A stretch of DNA of 64,000 bases from positions 3,162,001-3,226,000 of the forward strand of contig NZ_OW824151.1 in assembly GCF_942548115.1 (NCBI RefSeq), read 5' to 3'. How positions within the stretch are numbered: the stretch's first letter is position 1; each line of letters opens with the position of its first letter. This document shows, piece by piece, positions 25,263-33,724 of this stretch. Made by a program: the position numbers and the translations under genes. The stretch is from Aeromicrobium sp. Leaf245 (GTDB lineage: Bacteria > Actinomycetota > Actinomycetes > Propionibacteriales > Nocardioidaceae). The notes under the pieces were generated by a model that was given only the letters and a program-made list of their open reading frames with translations, was not told the DNA's origin and searched no databases.

Positions 25263-26564
25263 TCAGCGCAGCAGGCCCTGCAGCTCGCTGGGCAGAGCGT
25301 CGAAGGACAGCCTCCACTGCGTGTCGGCGAGGCCGTAGGTCTCGTCCTTGCCGCGTGTGCGGGTGTAGCCGGACGACTGCGTACCGTTGAACGCCCACCA
25401 GGCGAAGCCGATGTCGGTCGTCTCGAGGTTCGACGCCATGCGGGTCAGGAACTTGGCGCGCGAGGGGTCGCAGTCGGTCTCGGAGGCGTCGTGGCGGATG
25501 CACGCACCCCACTCCGTGAGCAGCACCGGAGCGGCGAAGTCGTTGCGGGCGTCGTTCATCCCGCCCCACCGGGTCTGGATGCGTCGGTTGAAGAGCGACT
25601 GGCTGCTGAGCGCCTCGTCGGAGTGGCGCCAGGCGTAGTCGTGCACCGCGTACACCAGCTTGTCCTGGCGCGGAATCTTCAACGGGTCGCGGAACTGCTC
25701 GATCAGCTTGGAGTTGTGCTCCAGGCCGCCGACCACCACGAGCAGGCGGGGAGCCACCGAGTGCACGGCCTCGACGCCCAGCGTGGCAGCACGCTTCCAG
25801 TCCGTCTCCTCGTCACCGCTCCCCCAGGTGGGCATGCGGTCGGTCTTCACGTCGAACCGGATCTCGTTGCGCAGCTCCGCCGCGATCACGGCCGGCTGGT
25901 CCTCGTACCGCTTCGCCATGAGCGTCCAGTGCTCGAGCCACTCGCTCTCGGGGTGCTCGGCGGTGTACCAGAGGCCGTTCCCGTCGCGGATGTTGCAGCA
26001 CCAGTCGGCGGTGGAGTGGTGGTTGTCGAGGATGATCCTGAGGTCGGCGTCGGCCAGTGCCTCCACGACCGCGTCGTACACCTCGAGCGCGGTCTTGCCC
26101 TGGAGCTGAGGGTTGGCAGCGACCCGCGACGGGTCCGGCACCTCGTCGTCACGCACCATCTCGTTCGACCACGGGAGCCGCACCGTGTTGAAGCCGGCTC
26201 CCGCCAGCTCCTCGGCCATGTCGGCCAGCGGCCGACGGTCCAGGCCACCGGGCACCAGGTCGGGCGTCTCCGCGCCGTACCAGTTGGCGGCCGACACCTT
26301 GAACCGCTCGCCGGTCTCGTCGACGATGCGCATGCGACCGTCGATCTCCTCGGCCCGCATGCCGCCCACGGCGGGCAGCGTCGGCGTGGGTGAAGCGCTC
26401 GCGGCCGGCGTCGCCGACGTGCTCGCGCCCGTGTCACGGTAGGGACCGACGTCGAGCAGGCGGGCCCCCACCACGCCCGCCAGCGCCACGACTAGGAGCG
26501 CCACCACGGCCACGAGGCCCTTCCACGTGGTGGAAGGGCCTCGCTGCCGGTGCGAAGAGGTCAT
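25263..26564 (-). CDS. Glycoside hydrolase family 5 (cellulase-like), membrane-anchored or secreted
   Basis: A 433-residue GH5-type enzyme. A basic start is followed by a hydrophobic segment (about 16-38), a Ser/Thr/Ala/Pro linker to about 62, and then a (beta/alpha)8 domain. AAELRNEIRF carries the Asn-Glu pair with the acid/base Glu, VYAVHDYAW has the conserved His-x-Tyr, and LLTEWGAC carries the nucleophile Glu. GH5 enzymes cut beta-1,4-glucans or mannans; this substrate is unknown. The ATG overlaps the TGA of the PLD-like gene (ATGA), so they are co-translated. A role in processing a wall or capsule glycan of this locus is an inference. Confidence 0.88.
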   Translation of the reverse strand: MTSSHRQRGPSTTWKGLVAVVALLVVALAGVVGARLLDVGPYRDTGASTSATPAASASPTPTLPAVGGMRAEEIDGRMRIVDETGERFKVSAANWYGAETPDLVPGGLDRRPLADMAEELAGAGFNTVRLPWSNEMVRDDEVPDPSRVAANPQLQGKTALEVYDAVVEALADADLRIILDNHHSTADWCCNIRDGNGLWYTAEHPESEWLEHWTLMAKRYEDQPAVIAAELRNEIRFDVKTDRMPTWGSGDEETDWKRAATLGVEAVHSVAPRLLVVVGGLEHNSKLIEQFRDPLKIPRQDKLVYAVHDYAWRHSDEALSSQSLFNRRIQTRWGGMNDARNDFAAPVLLTEWGACIRHDASETDCDPSRAKFLTRMASNLETTDIGFAWWAFNGTQSSGYTRTRGKDETYGLADTQWRLSFDALPSELQGLLR

Positions 26565-28597
26565 CGCAGCTTCATGAACGCTGCGTGGGTCGAGCCGCAG
26601 CTCGTGGACTTCTTCCAGATGTTGATCCAGTCGGTCTTGTACCTGTTGTAGAGCGTCGGGTCGTTCCAGACCCGGAGGGTCGTCTCGTCGCTCAGCCTGA
26701 AGCCGGAGTAGTCCAGGTTGCGCGGCCCCGTCCACACCGACGACTTCTCGTCGCTCAGGATGTTCTTGGTGTGGATGTACTGGCCACAGCGCAGGTACGT
26801 CGTGGATCCGCCGAGCTGCTTCTTCAGCCCGTCGAACGTCGCCTTGTCGGTACCGAAGACGTGCGAGCCGGACGGGATCGGCCGGCTCATGACCACGTAG
26901 ACCTTGCAGCCCTTCGCCTTGAGCTCCTTGATCGTGTCGACCCACTTGGTGCCGATGTCGCCGGTCCCGAGCAGCACCGCGAACCGCACAGCCTCACCCT
27001 TGTCGCACGTGTAGCTCGAACCCTTCAGCCGATCGAGGATCGGGTCGTAGCCTCCGGACGGCGAGAACGAGACAGCCGTGCGAGCCGCGCCGGAGCCCGA
27101 GCCCTTCCGCTCCTTGGCGCTCACCATGCCGTCGCCCGAGCTGACGTCGGCCGGGGCCCACGTGTTGTCGTCGGCGCTCTTGACCAAGCCGTCGGCGCCC
27201 GAGGTCGCCCAGCCACCGTTGCCGGCCGAGGTCCGCTCGGCGGCCTGGATCATCTGCGACAACCGTGCCGAGGAGCGCGCGTAGATGTTCGCGTCGTTCC
27301 ACAGCACCGAGCTGGAGTTCCAGTAGTCGCGCAGCTGCCAGTACGACCAGTTGGAGGTCGAGATGACCGTGACGGGTGCGCCCTTGGCCTTGCTGATGGT
27401 CAGGAGCTTCTGGTGGTTGTCACCCGCGTTGTTCTGCCCGCTCAGCCCGCGGTCGCTCATGCAGGCTTCCTTGCACTCGTAGTAGCCACCGCCATTGCGG
27501 GCGGCGATCTGCTTGAGCCACTCCGTCGTGTAGGCCTGCTTGCCGGTGGTGTCGTTGACCACCATGCTGACCTTCACCTTGCGGGTCGCGCTCACGTAGT
27601 CGAGCGCGCGCAGGATCGGGTTCACCATCTCGGGAGGGTTCTTGTAGAGCCCATCGTCGTCGATGTGCCACATGGCCAGCTTCAGCTCGGCGCCGGTGTC
27701 GGCGGCGCAGATGGTCTTGACCAGCTGGTCGCGCAGCGCCTTGGACCGCTTGGTCCTGTCGGCCGTGGAGTACGCGCCGGGGTTGGAGAACGCGGGCTGG
27801 ATGCCCGCAGGGCGCGAGGGGTAGGTGGTGCAGCTGACCACGTGCACGGCGGGAGTGGTGGAGTACCCGATGGCGTAGAGGCCCACCAGCTTGGTGGACA
27901 CGCGGTACTGCCACCGGCCGGGGGGCGTGGAGACGGACCCGAAGCTGACGGTCCGGTTGGCGCCGGTGGAACCGGTCGTGGCGGTCTTGACCGTGGCCCA
28001 CTGGGTGCCGGTGATCTTGCCCGACGAGCTGCGGGTGGGCACCCGTCGCTGCAGGTAGGCCGGGTTGCCCTTGACTCCGTACGACAGGACGGCCGAGAAC
28101 GTGATGCCGCTGCGGCTGTAGATCTCCTCGTTCGTCGCCACGGCGGTCTTCTTGCCGCTGATCGTCTTGCTCAGCGAGACCGACACGGGCCGGTAGGAGT
28201 TGACCTGCCGGGCGGCCGACTGGGTCGAGCCGACGCGGACGCGATAGTTGCGGAAGCCGTCGACGTACTTCTTCCCGTCGGCTGCGCGCTCGGCCGAGAC
28301 GATCGTGATCTTCCAGGTTCCGCTCGAGGTGGCCTTGGTGGTGGCCGCGGGCAGTGGGACCTTGGTGCTGGCCGTGGTGCTGGGCGTCGGGATCTTGTGT
28401 GCCCCCTGGTAGAGCTGCACCGTGGAGCCGGCGGGCGCCTTGCCGGAGAACTCCACCGGCGAGCCCTCCCGGACCTTGGTGAGGTTCGACGTGATGGTCA
28501 CCGTGACGGCCGAGGCCGGGGCGGCGACCAGCAGTCCGCCGAGCAGCGCGAGCAGCGGTGCGAGCACGGCTGCGCGCATGAGTGAGCGGACAGACAC
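26561..28597 (-). CDS. Secreted phospholipase D-like protein
   Basis: A 678-residue secreted protein: signal peptide (about 1-30, ending PASA), Ig-like or beta N-terminal region (about 31-255; PVEFSGKAPAGSTVQLYQG), then two PLD-superfamily half-domains. The first half-motif is NHQKLLTISKAKGAPVT, with HxK but Ser where the HKD Asp usually stands; the second is YIHTKNILSDEK with a complete HxKxxxxD. GPRNLDYSG follows it. The enzyme could hydrolyse phosphodiesters of lipids or teichoic polymers. The GTG at 28597 has GGAAGG ten bases upstream; an ATG at 28579 lacks such a site. Translation is coupled to the GH5 gene. Confidence 0.85.
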   Translation of the reverse strand: MSVRSLMRAAVLAPLLALLGGLLVAAPASAVTVTITSNLTKVREGSPVEFSGKAPAGSTVQLYQGAHKIPTPSTTASTKVPLPAATTKATSSGTWKITIVSAERAADGKKYVDGFRNYRVRVGSTQSAARQVNSYRPVSVSLSKTISGKKTAVATNEEIYSRSGITFSAVLSYGVKGNPAYLQRRVPTRSSSGKITGTQWATVKTATTGSTGANRTVSFGSVSTPPGRWQYRVSTKLVGLYAIGYSTTPAVHVVSCTTYPSRPAGIQPAFSNPGAYSTADRTKRSKALRDQLVKTICAADTGAELKLAMWHIDDDGLYKNPPEMVNPILRALDYVSATRKVKVSMVVNDTTGKQAYTTEWLKQIAARNGGGYYECKEACMSDRGLSGQNNAGDNHQKLLTISKAKGAPVTVISTSNWSYWQLRDYWNSSSVLWNDANIYARSSARLSQMIQAAERTSAGNGGWATSGADGLVKSADDNTWAPADVSSGDGMVSAKERKGSGSGAARTAVSFSPSGGYDPILDRLKGSSYTCDKGEAVRFAVLLGTGDIGTKWVDTIKELKAKGCKVYVVMSRPIPSGSHVFGTDKATFDGLKKQLGGSTTYLRCGQYIHTKNILSDEKSSVWTGPRNLDYSGFRLSDETTLRVWNDPTLYNRYKTDWINIWKKSTSCGSTHAAFMKLR

Positions 28598-28821
28598 AGG
28601 GGTACGACCTTCCAAGCCCGAGACGAAGTCTGGATGATCGTACCAAGATGACCGCCGCGCACCGACCGGTTCGCGCACATCTCCCCTGCCCTTCAGGGCG
28701 GTCGACCGTCGGACTTGCCGGTCCCCACCTGGTTGCCATGCTGGGGGTTGCGGCTGCGGAGCGCCGACCATCGCGCAGCTCCCGCCCCGACCGACCCTCC
28801 CCCACGAACAGGAGCACCACC
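28598..28821. promoter_or_regulatory. Divergent intergenic region
   Basis: 224 bases without a gene. TACGAT on the minus strand (28637-28642) is a good -10 candidate for the PLD-like/GH5 operon, about 40 bases before its start. AGGAG at 28810-28814 is the ribosome-binding site of the aldo/keto reductase. Confidence 0.45.
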
Positions 28822-29640
28822 ATGACCGTGCGTGACATCGCCCTGAACGACGGAACCACCATCCCCCAGCTGGGGTTCGGCGTGTTCCAGATCGATCCCG
28901 CCGAGACCCAGGCGGCCGTCGAGAAGGCCCTCGAGGTCGGCTACCGCCACATCGACACCGCCAAGATCTACGGCAACGAGGAGGGCGTCGGCGCGGCGCT
29001 CAAGGCCACGGGTCTGGCCGACGAGGTCTTCGTGACCACCAAGCTGTGGAACGACGACCAGGGACACGAGTCCACGCTGCGGGCCTTCGACGCCAGCATG
29101 GGCCGGCTCGGTCTCGACGTGCTCGACCTCTACCTCATCCACTGGCCCACGCCGGAGAAGGACCGCTTCGTCGACACCTGGAAGGCGTTCGAGCAGCTGA
29201 AGGCCGACGGCCGTGTGCGATCCATCGGCGTCTCGAACTTCCGCGTCCAGGACCTGCAGCGCCTGGCCGACGAGGGCCTGACCACCCCGTCGGTCAACCA
29301 GGTCGAGCTGCACCCCGCCCTCACGCAGGACGTGCTGCGGGCGTTCCACTCCGAGCACGGCATCGTGACCGAGGCCTGGAGCCCGCTGGCCCAGGGCGCC
29401 GTGCTCAGCGAGCCCGCCGTCGTCGAGATCGCCGAGCCGCACGACGCCACGCCCGGTCAGGTCGTCCTGGCCTGGCAGCTGGCGCTCGAGAACGTCGTGT
29501 TCCCCAAGTCGGTCACGCCCGAGCGCATCGCCGAGAACTTCGGCGCCACCGAGGTGCAGCTGAGCGACGACGAGCTCCAGCGCATCAGCGCCATCAACCG
29601 CGACGAGCGCACCGGACCCGATCCGTCCGAGTTCAACTGA
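28822..29640 (+). CDS. Aldo/keto reductase
   Basis: A 272-residue NADPH-dependent aldo/keto reductase of the 2,5-diketo-D-gluconate reductase-like AKR5 type. The catalytic tetrad is visible: Asp and Tyr in YRHIDTAKIYGNEEGVG, Lys in VTTKLWND and His in YLIHWPTP. The cofactor-binding end has VFPKSVTPERIAENF. It reduces aldehydes or ketones to alcohols; the physiological substrate is unknown. A strong AGGAG site ends eight bases before the ATG. It stands alone between the divergent PLD-like gene and the convergent SGNH gene. Confidence 0.93.
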   Translation: MTVRDIALNDGTTIPQLGFGVFQIDPAETQAAVEKALEVGYRHIDTAKIYGNEEGVGAALKATGLADEVFVTTKLWNDDQGHESTLRAFDASMGRLGLDVLDLYLIHWPTPEKDRFVDTWKAFEQLKADGRVRSIGVSNFRVQDLQRLADEGLTTPSVNQVELHPALTQDVLRAFHSEHGIVTEAWSPLAQGAVLSEPAVVEIAEPHDATPGQVVLAWQLALENVVFPKSVTPERIAENFGATEVQLSDDELQRISAINRDERTGPDPSEFN

Positions 29641-29683
29641 CGATGTCGGTCGTCGGGCCGGTCCAGGCCCGGCGGCCGGTCCG

Positions 29684-30571
29684 TCAGCCGGCGATCTTCG
29701 AGACCCGCAGGAAGTCCTCGGCCAGCTTGGTGTTGCCGAGCGCGTTCGGGTGGGTCTTGTCCAGCGTGAACAGGTCGTCGAGGAAGCGGACCGTCACGTA
29801 GGTGAAGCCACGCTTCTCGGCCTCGCGCTTCTGCGCCTTCCACATCCAGGAGTGGACGCTGCGTCCGTCGGTGCCCCACGGCGTGGTCACGTAGACCTCG
29901 TTCGCCGGGATCCCCTCGGCCTTGCGCGCCTTGTCCAGCTTGGTCATGTAGTTGCTGATCGCCAGCTCCACCTGGGCGCGGGGACTCGTGACGTAGCCCT
30001 GCCCCTGACCCCCGCGGCAACGGTGGTAGTCGTTGCGGCCGGTGGCCACGATGATCTTGGCCGGCTTGATGCGCGCGATCTCCGAGAGCCGCTGGTCGAA
30101 GCGGGTGCCACCGCACTTGTTGCCGCGGGCCCACATGCCCGAGCCCGACTCGGCCGAGAGCACGGCCCGCATGTCGGCCTTGGCCGCGACCTTGGACCAC
30201 CAGCCCTGCGACGGCGACCCGGGCTGGTCGGAGAACCAGGCGCTGGTGGAGTCACCGAACACCAGGAGCGGCTCGCCCGGCGCCGGCGCCGAGGCGGCCC
30301 TGGCAGCCTTGCTGGCGGTGGCGGTGGGGGTCGGGCTCGGCTTCGGCGCACTCGTGGTGGGCGCGGGGGTCGGCGTCGGCTCCGCAGTGGGCTCCGGCTC
30401 CGCGGACGGCTCGACCTCGGTCGTCGGCGCGGGCGTCGAGACGGCCGCCGACGGCGTGGGGTCGGCCGTCGGCTCGTCGGAGATGGCGGGCACCGTCATG
30501 ACGGTGAACAGACCTGCGGTGACTGCGCCGACGGCAATCAGGTTCTTCGTGAGCGCGCGCGCGTCGAGCAT
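29684..30571 (-). CDS. Secreted SGNH/GDSL-family hydrolase
   Basis: A 295-residue protein with an N-terminal hydrophobic segment (about 10-32), a Pro/Thr/Ala/Glu linker (about 33-97) and an SGNH hydrolase domain. The blocks are present: LLVFGDSTSAWF with the nucleophile Ser, SGSGMWARGN with the Gly, VATGRNDYH with the Asn, and LDKTHPNALG with the Asp-x-x-His. Such enzymes act as esterases, often on acetylated surface glycans. The PT-rich linker indicates display at or beyond the cell wall. GGGAAAG precedes the ATG. The substrate is unknown. Confidence 0.88.
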   Translation of the reverse strand: MLDARALTKNLIAVGAVTAGLFTVMTVPAISDEPTADPTPSAAVSTPAPTTEVEPSAEPEPTAEPTPTPAPTTSAPKPSPTPTATASKAARAASAPAPGEPLLVFGDSTSAWFSDQPGSPSQGWWSKVAAKADMRAVLSAESGSGMWARGNKCGGTRFDQRLSEIARIKPAKIIVATGRNDYHRCRGGQGQGYVTSPRAQVELAISNYMTKLDKARKAEGIPANEVYVTTPWGTDGRSVHSWMWKAQKREAEKRGFTYVTVRFLDDLFTLDKTHPNALGNTKLAEDFLRVSKIAG

Positions 30572-30697
30572 GTGTCTTTCCCAACCCCGAGATGATCGTG
30601 ACGGTCAAGGGTCACACATGCTCGCTCGTGCGCGTCGGGGAGCACACGAAGATGGTTCGATCGGACTAGTAGGCGTCGGGGCGCAGGTGCCCAGACG

Positions 30698-30741
30698 CGA
30701 CGAGACCCTGGCCATCCCCCCGAACGGCCAGGGTCTCGTCG
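30698..30741. terminator. Strong 16-bp hairpin downstream of the repeat-peptide gene
   Basis: CGACGAGACCCTGGCC (30698-30713) and its exact reverse complement (30726-30741) enclose a 12-base C-rich loop. It stands 74 bases after the stop of the small secreted peptide gene (minus strand) and upstream of the SGNH gene, so a terminator or processing hairpin is likely. There is no T-tract. The loop sequence CCATCCCCCCGA recurs at 30752-30763. Confidence 0.6.
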
Positions 30742-30814
30742 TGTGTGATGGACCATCCCCCCGAGATGCTCCACCGTCCGGCCCGTCCCCCGACAGGCCG
30801 GAAGTCTCAGTGCG

Positions 30815-31054
30815 TCATGCGGCCGCCACCGTGGTGAGGGGCTGGATGCCGTCGGTGTCGAGCGGCTGGATGCCGTCGGTGTCGAGCGGCTGGATGCCGT
30901 CGGTGTCGAGCGGCTGGATGGCCTGGGTGACGAGCGGCTGGATGCCGGCCTGGGACGCTGCCTGCGCGGTGGCCGGCACGAGCACCAGCGACGCGGTGGC
31001 CGCGAGCACGGCGACGCTCGAGGCGATCACCCTGCGCGTGCGGATCGTCGTCAC
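30815..31054 (-). CDS. Small secreted peptide with five GIQPL-type octapeptide repeats
   Basis: A 79-residue protein. Residues 1-32 are a clear signal peptide (basic start, hydrophobic core, ATAQA cleavage site). The mature part of about 47 residues is almost entirely five eight-residue repeats: GIQPLVTQ, AIQPLDTD, GIQPLDTD, GIQPLDTD and GIQPLTTV. It has no Cys and no membrane segment. The GTG at 31054 follows AAAGGA at ten bases. I do not recognise a family. Exported repetitive precursor, signalling peptide or wall-associated peptide are all possible. It stands alone with its own upstream CTAG-rich region and a strong hairpin after it. Confidence 0.75.
   Translation of the reverse strand: MTTIRTRRVIASSVAVLAATASLVLVPATAQAASQAGIQPLVTQAIQPLDTDGIQPLDTDGIQPLDTDGIQPLTTVAAA
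30840..30959. repeat. 24-bp tandem repeat within the secreted peptide gene
   Basis: Five tandem 24-bp units encode the octapeptide repeats. The three at 30840-30911 are identical at every base including third positions; the two at 30912-30959 have diverged. Perfect identity implies recent expansion or gene conversion. Confidence 0.95.
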
Positions 31055-31100
31055 TCCGGAGTCCTTTCGTCCATCCCCTTGGTCACAGGAGACTACACGG

Positions 31101-31132
31101 AACTAGTTCTTTAGGACTAGACCTGACTAGTC
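31101..31132. promoter_or_regulatory. CTAG-rich region upstream of the secreted peptide gene
   Basis: Three CTAG tetramers lie within 28 bases, two inside perfect palindromes (AACTAGTT at 31101-31108 and GACTAGTC at 31125-31132). They are centred 47-77 bases upstream of the GTG at 31054. CTAG is rare in bacterial genomes, so an operator or promoter element is plausible; no factor can be named. Confidence 0.35.
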
Positions 31133-31236
31133 ACTCTTTTGTCCGGTCCCGTGTCGGGACCTTCGGCGCCCGGAACCGGGCACGGCGGTGACTCGCCCGG
31201 ACCGGTGGCGTCCGTCACGTCTCGTAGGGTGGACCG

Positions 31237-32028
31237 GTGACCACCGCCGAACTCGCCCGCGCAGCCGCGGAAGCCCTCGCCGACCGCACCGACGGAGCGA
31301 CCCACGACGTCGCCCTCGTGATGGGATCGGGCTGGCTGCCCGCCGCCGACGCCCTCGGGACCCCTGACCACGAGATCGCCCTGGCCGACCTGCCCGGATT
31401 CAGTGCACCGGCGGTCGCCGGCCACGGCGGCACGGTGCGCTCGGTCAAGATCGGAGAACGCCGCGCCCTCGTGTTCCTCGGGCGCACGCACTTCTACGAG
31501 GGCAAGGGCGTGGCGGCCGTCGTCCACGGCGTCCGGACCGCGGCAGCAGCCGGCGTCCGCACCGTCGTGCTCACCAACGGCTGCGGCGGGCTCGACCCCA
31601 GCTGGACGCCCGGCACCCCCGTGCTCATCAGCGACCACATCAACCTCACCGCCACCTCACCGATCGAGGGCGCGAACTTCGTCGACCTCACCGACCTCTA
31701 CTCCGCGCGCCTGCGGGCCCTGTGCCGCGAGGTCGACCCCTCGCTCGACGAGGGCGTGTACGTGCAGTTCCCCGGCCCGCACTACGAGACGCCCGCCGAG
31801 ATCGCCATGGTGCGTGCCATCGGCGGCACCCTCGTCGGCATGTCGACCACGCTCGAGGCGATCGCGGCACGCGAGGCCGGCATGGAGGTGCTCGGACTCT
31901 CGCTCGTGACCAACCTCGCCGCCGGCATCTCCGGCGAGCCCCTCAACCACGAGGAGGTCCTCGAGGCCGGCAAGGCGGCCGCGAGCCGCATGGGCGCCCT
32001 GCTCGCCGACATCATCCCCCGGATCTAG
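31237..32028 (+). CDS. punA: Purine nucleoside phosphorylase (trimeric type)
   Basis: A 263-residue purine nucleoside phosphorylase of the trimeric PNP/MTAP family. It splits inosine, guanosine and their deoxy forms with phosphate to base and (deoxy)ribose-1-phosphate. [12 protein letters not shown] holds the phosphate-binding Ser, [10 protein letters not shown] the conserved His, [13 protein letters not shown] (about 178-190) a substrate Tyr-Glu region, [14 protein letters not shown] the ribose Met, and [10 protein letters not shown] the base-binding Asn. TAGGGT at 31225-31230 is six bases before the GTG, indicating a leaderless start. It precedes the sugar phosphomutase by 56 bases on the same strand. 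Confidence 0.95.
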   Translation: MTTAELARAAAEALADRTDGATHDVALVMGSGWLPAADALGTPDHEIALADLPGFSAPAVAGHGGTVRSVKIGERRALVFLGRTHFYEGKGVAAVVHGVRTAAAAGVRTVVLTNGCGGLDPSWTPGTPVLISDHINLTATSPIEGANFVDLTDLYSARLRALCREVDPSLDEGVYVQFPGPHYETPAEIAMVRAIGGTLVGMSTTLEAIAAREAGMEVLGLSLVTNLAAGISGEPLNHEEVLEAGKAAASRMGALLADIIPRI

Positions 32029-32084
32029 TGGGCGCCCCACCCGACCTGCACCGCTCCCACCAGCACCGCCCGCCAGGAGGAACC

Positions 32085-33704
32085 ATGCCCGTCGTCGACC
32101 TCGCCCTCGACTGGATCGACCAGGATCCTGACCCGGCTACCCGTGCCGAGCTGCAGGCTCTCGTCGACGCCGACGACCTGGACGCGCTGCACGACCGCTT
32201 CGACGAGCGGCTGCAGTTCGGTACTGCGGGGCTGCGCGGTGCACTCGGTGGAGGGCCGAACCGGATGAACCGGGTCATCGTGGCCAAGGCGGCGGCAGGT
32301 CTCGCGGCCTACCTGCTGCGCGAGACGCCCGACGACCCGTCGGTCGTCGTCGGCTACGACGCCCGTCACAACTCCGACGTGTTCGCCCGCGACACCGCCG
32401 AGATCATGCACGCGGCGGGTGTGCGGGCCTACCTGCTGCCCACCCACTTGCCGACCCCCGTGCTGGCCCACGCGATCCTGCACCTCGGCTGCTCGGCGGG
32501 CGTCATGGTCACGGCCTCGCACAACCCGCCCCAGGACAACGGCTACAAGGTCTACCTCGGCGACTCCAGCCAGATCGTCCCTCCGGCCGACACCGACATC
32601 TCCGCCCTCATCGACGCCGTCGGGCGGGTCGACGAGCTCCCGCGCAGCGACGACTACACGACGGTGGGCCCCGAGGTGGCCGAGGCGTACGTGCAGGCCG
32701 TCGTCGACCTCGCGCACGACGGGCCGCGCGACGTGGTGGCCGTCTACACCCCCATGCACGGCGTCGGCCGGGACACGCTGGTCGAGGTCGTGCGCCGTGC
32801 CGGCTTCGCGCCGCTCCACGTGGTCCGCGAGCAGGGCGACCCCGACCCCGACTTCCCCACCGTCGCGTTCCCGAACCCCGAGGAGCCCGGCGCCATGGAC
32901 CTGGCGCTCAAGCTGGCCTCGGAGGTGCAGGCCGACGTGATCGTGGCCAACGACCCCGACGCCGACCGCTGCGCCGTCGGCGTCCGCGACGACGAGGGGT
33001 TCCGCATGCTCACCGGCGACCAGACGGGCGTGCTGCTCGCCGAGCTGCTGCTGCGGCGTGGCGCGATGGGCACGTACGGGTCCTCGATCGTGTCGTCGGA
33101 CATGCTCGGCCGCCAGGCTGCCGCGCACGACCGCCGCTGGCAGCAGACGCTCACGGGCTTCAAGTGGCTGGGCAAGATCGACGACCTCGTGTTCGGCTAC
33201 GAGGAGGCGCTGGGCTACAGCGTCGCCCCGCACGTGGCCCGCGACAAGGACGGCGTCTCGGCGATCCTCGCGGTGCTCGAGCTCGCCGCCGAGCTGAAGG
33301 CCGAGGGCCGGACGCTGCTCGACCTGCTCGACGACCTGTACCGCGAGCACGGTCTGCACGCCACGGGCCAGCTCTCGGTCCGCGTGGAGGACCTGTCGAT
33401 CATCGCGACGGCCATGAGCACGCTGCGCAGCACCCCGCCCCGCCTGCTCGCTGGGCTCGAGGTGACGTCCGTCGACGACCTGGCCGACGGGTACGCCGGC
33501 CTGCCCCCCACCGACGGCATCCGCCTGGGCCTCGGCGACGCCGCGCGCATCATCTGCCGTCCCTCGGGCACCGAGCCGAAGCTCAAGTGCTACGTCGAGG
33601 TGGTCGTGCCGGTCACCGACTCGGTCGAGGTCGCCCGCGAGGAGGCGTCGGCCACGCTCGAGGCCGTCAAGACGGACCTCGCCGTCGCTCTCGGCCTCGC
33701 CTGA
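32085..33704 (+). CDS. Phospho-sugar mutase (PMM/PGM2-like; possible phosphopentomutase)
   Basis: A 539-residue alpha-D-phosphohexomutase superfamily enzyme. LQFGTAGLRGALGGGPNRMN (about 45-64) is the substrate-entry opening of the PGM2-like subgroup; VTASHNPPQDNGYK (about 142-155) carries the phospho-Ser; NDPDADRCAV is the metal loop; GYEEALGYSV the sugar loop; and CRPSGTEPKLK the phosphate loop. A good AGGAGG site precedes the ATG. Annotated as phosphomannomutase in related genomes, it sits directly after purine nucleoside phosphorylase, and the PGM2 subgroup includes phosphopentomutases. It could therefore convert (deoxy)ribose-1-phosphate to the 5-phosphate for DeoC; this is inference. Confidence 0.9.
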   Translation: MPVVDLALDWIDQDPDPATRAELQALVDADDLDALHDRFDERLQFGTAGLRGALGGGPNRMNRVIVAKAAAGLAAYLLRETPDDPSVVVGYDARHNSDVFARDTAEIMHAAGVRAYLLPTHLPTPVLAHAILHLGCSAGVMVTASHNPPQDNGYKVYLGDSSQIVPPADTDISALIDAVGRVDELPRSDDYTTVGPEVAEAYVQAVVDLAHDGPRDVVAVYTPMHGVGRDTLVEVVRRAGFAPLHVVREQGDPDPDFPTVAFPNPEEPGAMDLALKLASEVQADVIVANDPDADRCAVGVRDDEGFRMLTGDQTGVLLAELLLRRGAMGTYGSSIVSSDMLGRQAAAHDRRWQQTLTGFKWLGKIDDLVFGYEEALGYSVAPHVARDKDGVSAILAVLELAAELKAEGRTLLDLLDDLYREHGLHATGQLSVRVEDLSIIATAMSTLRSTPPRLLAGLEVTSVDDLADGYAGLPPTDGIRLGLGDAARIICRPSGTEPKLKCYVEVVVPVTDSVEVAREEASATLEAVKTDLAVALGLA

Positions 33705-33724
33705 TCCACCCGCCCGACCCCACC

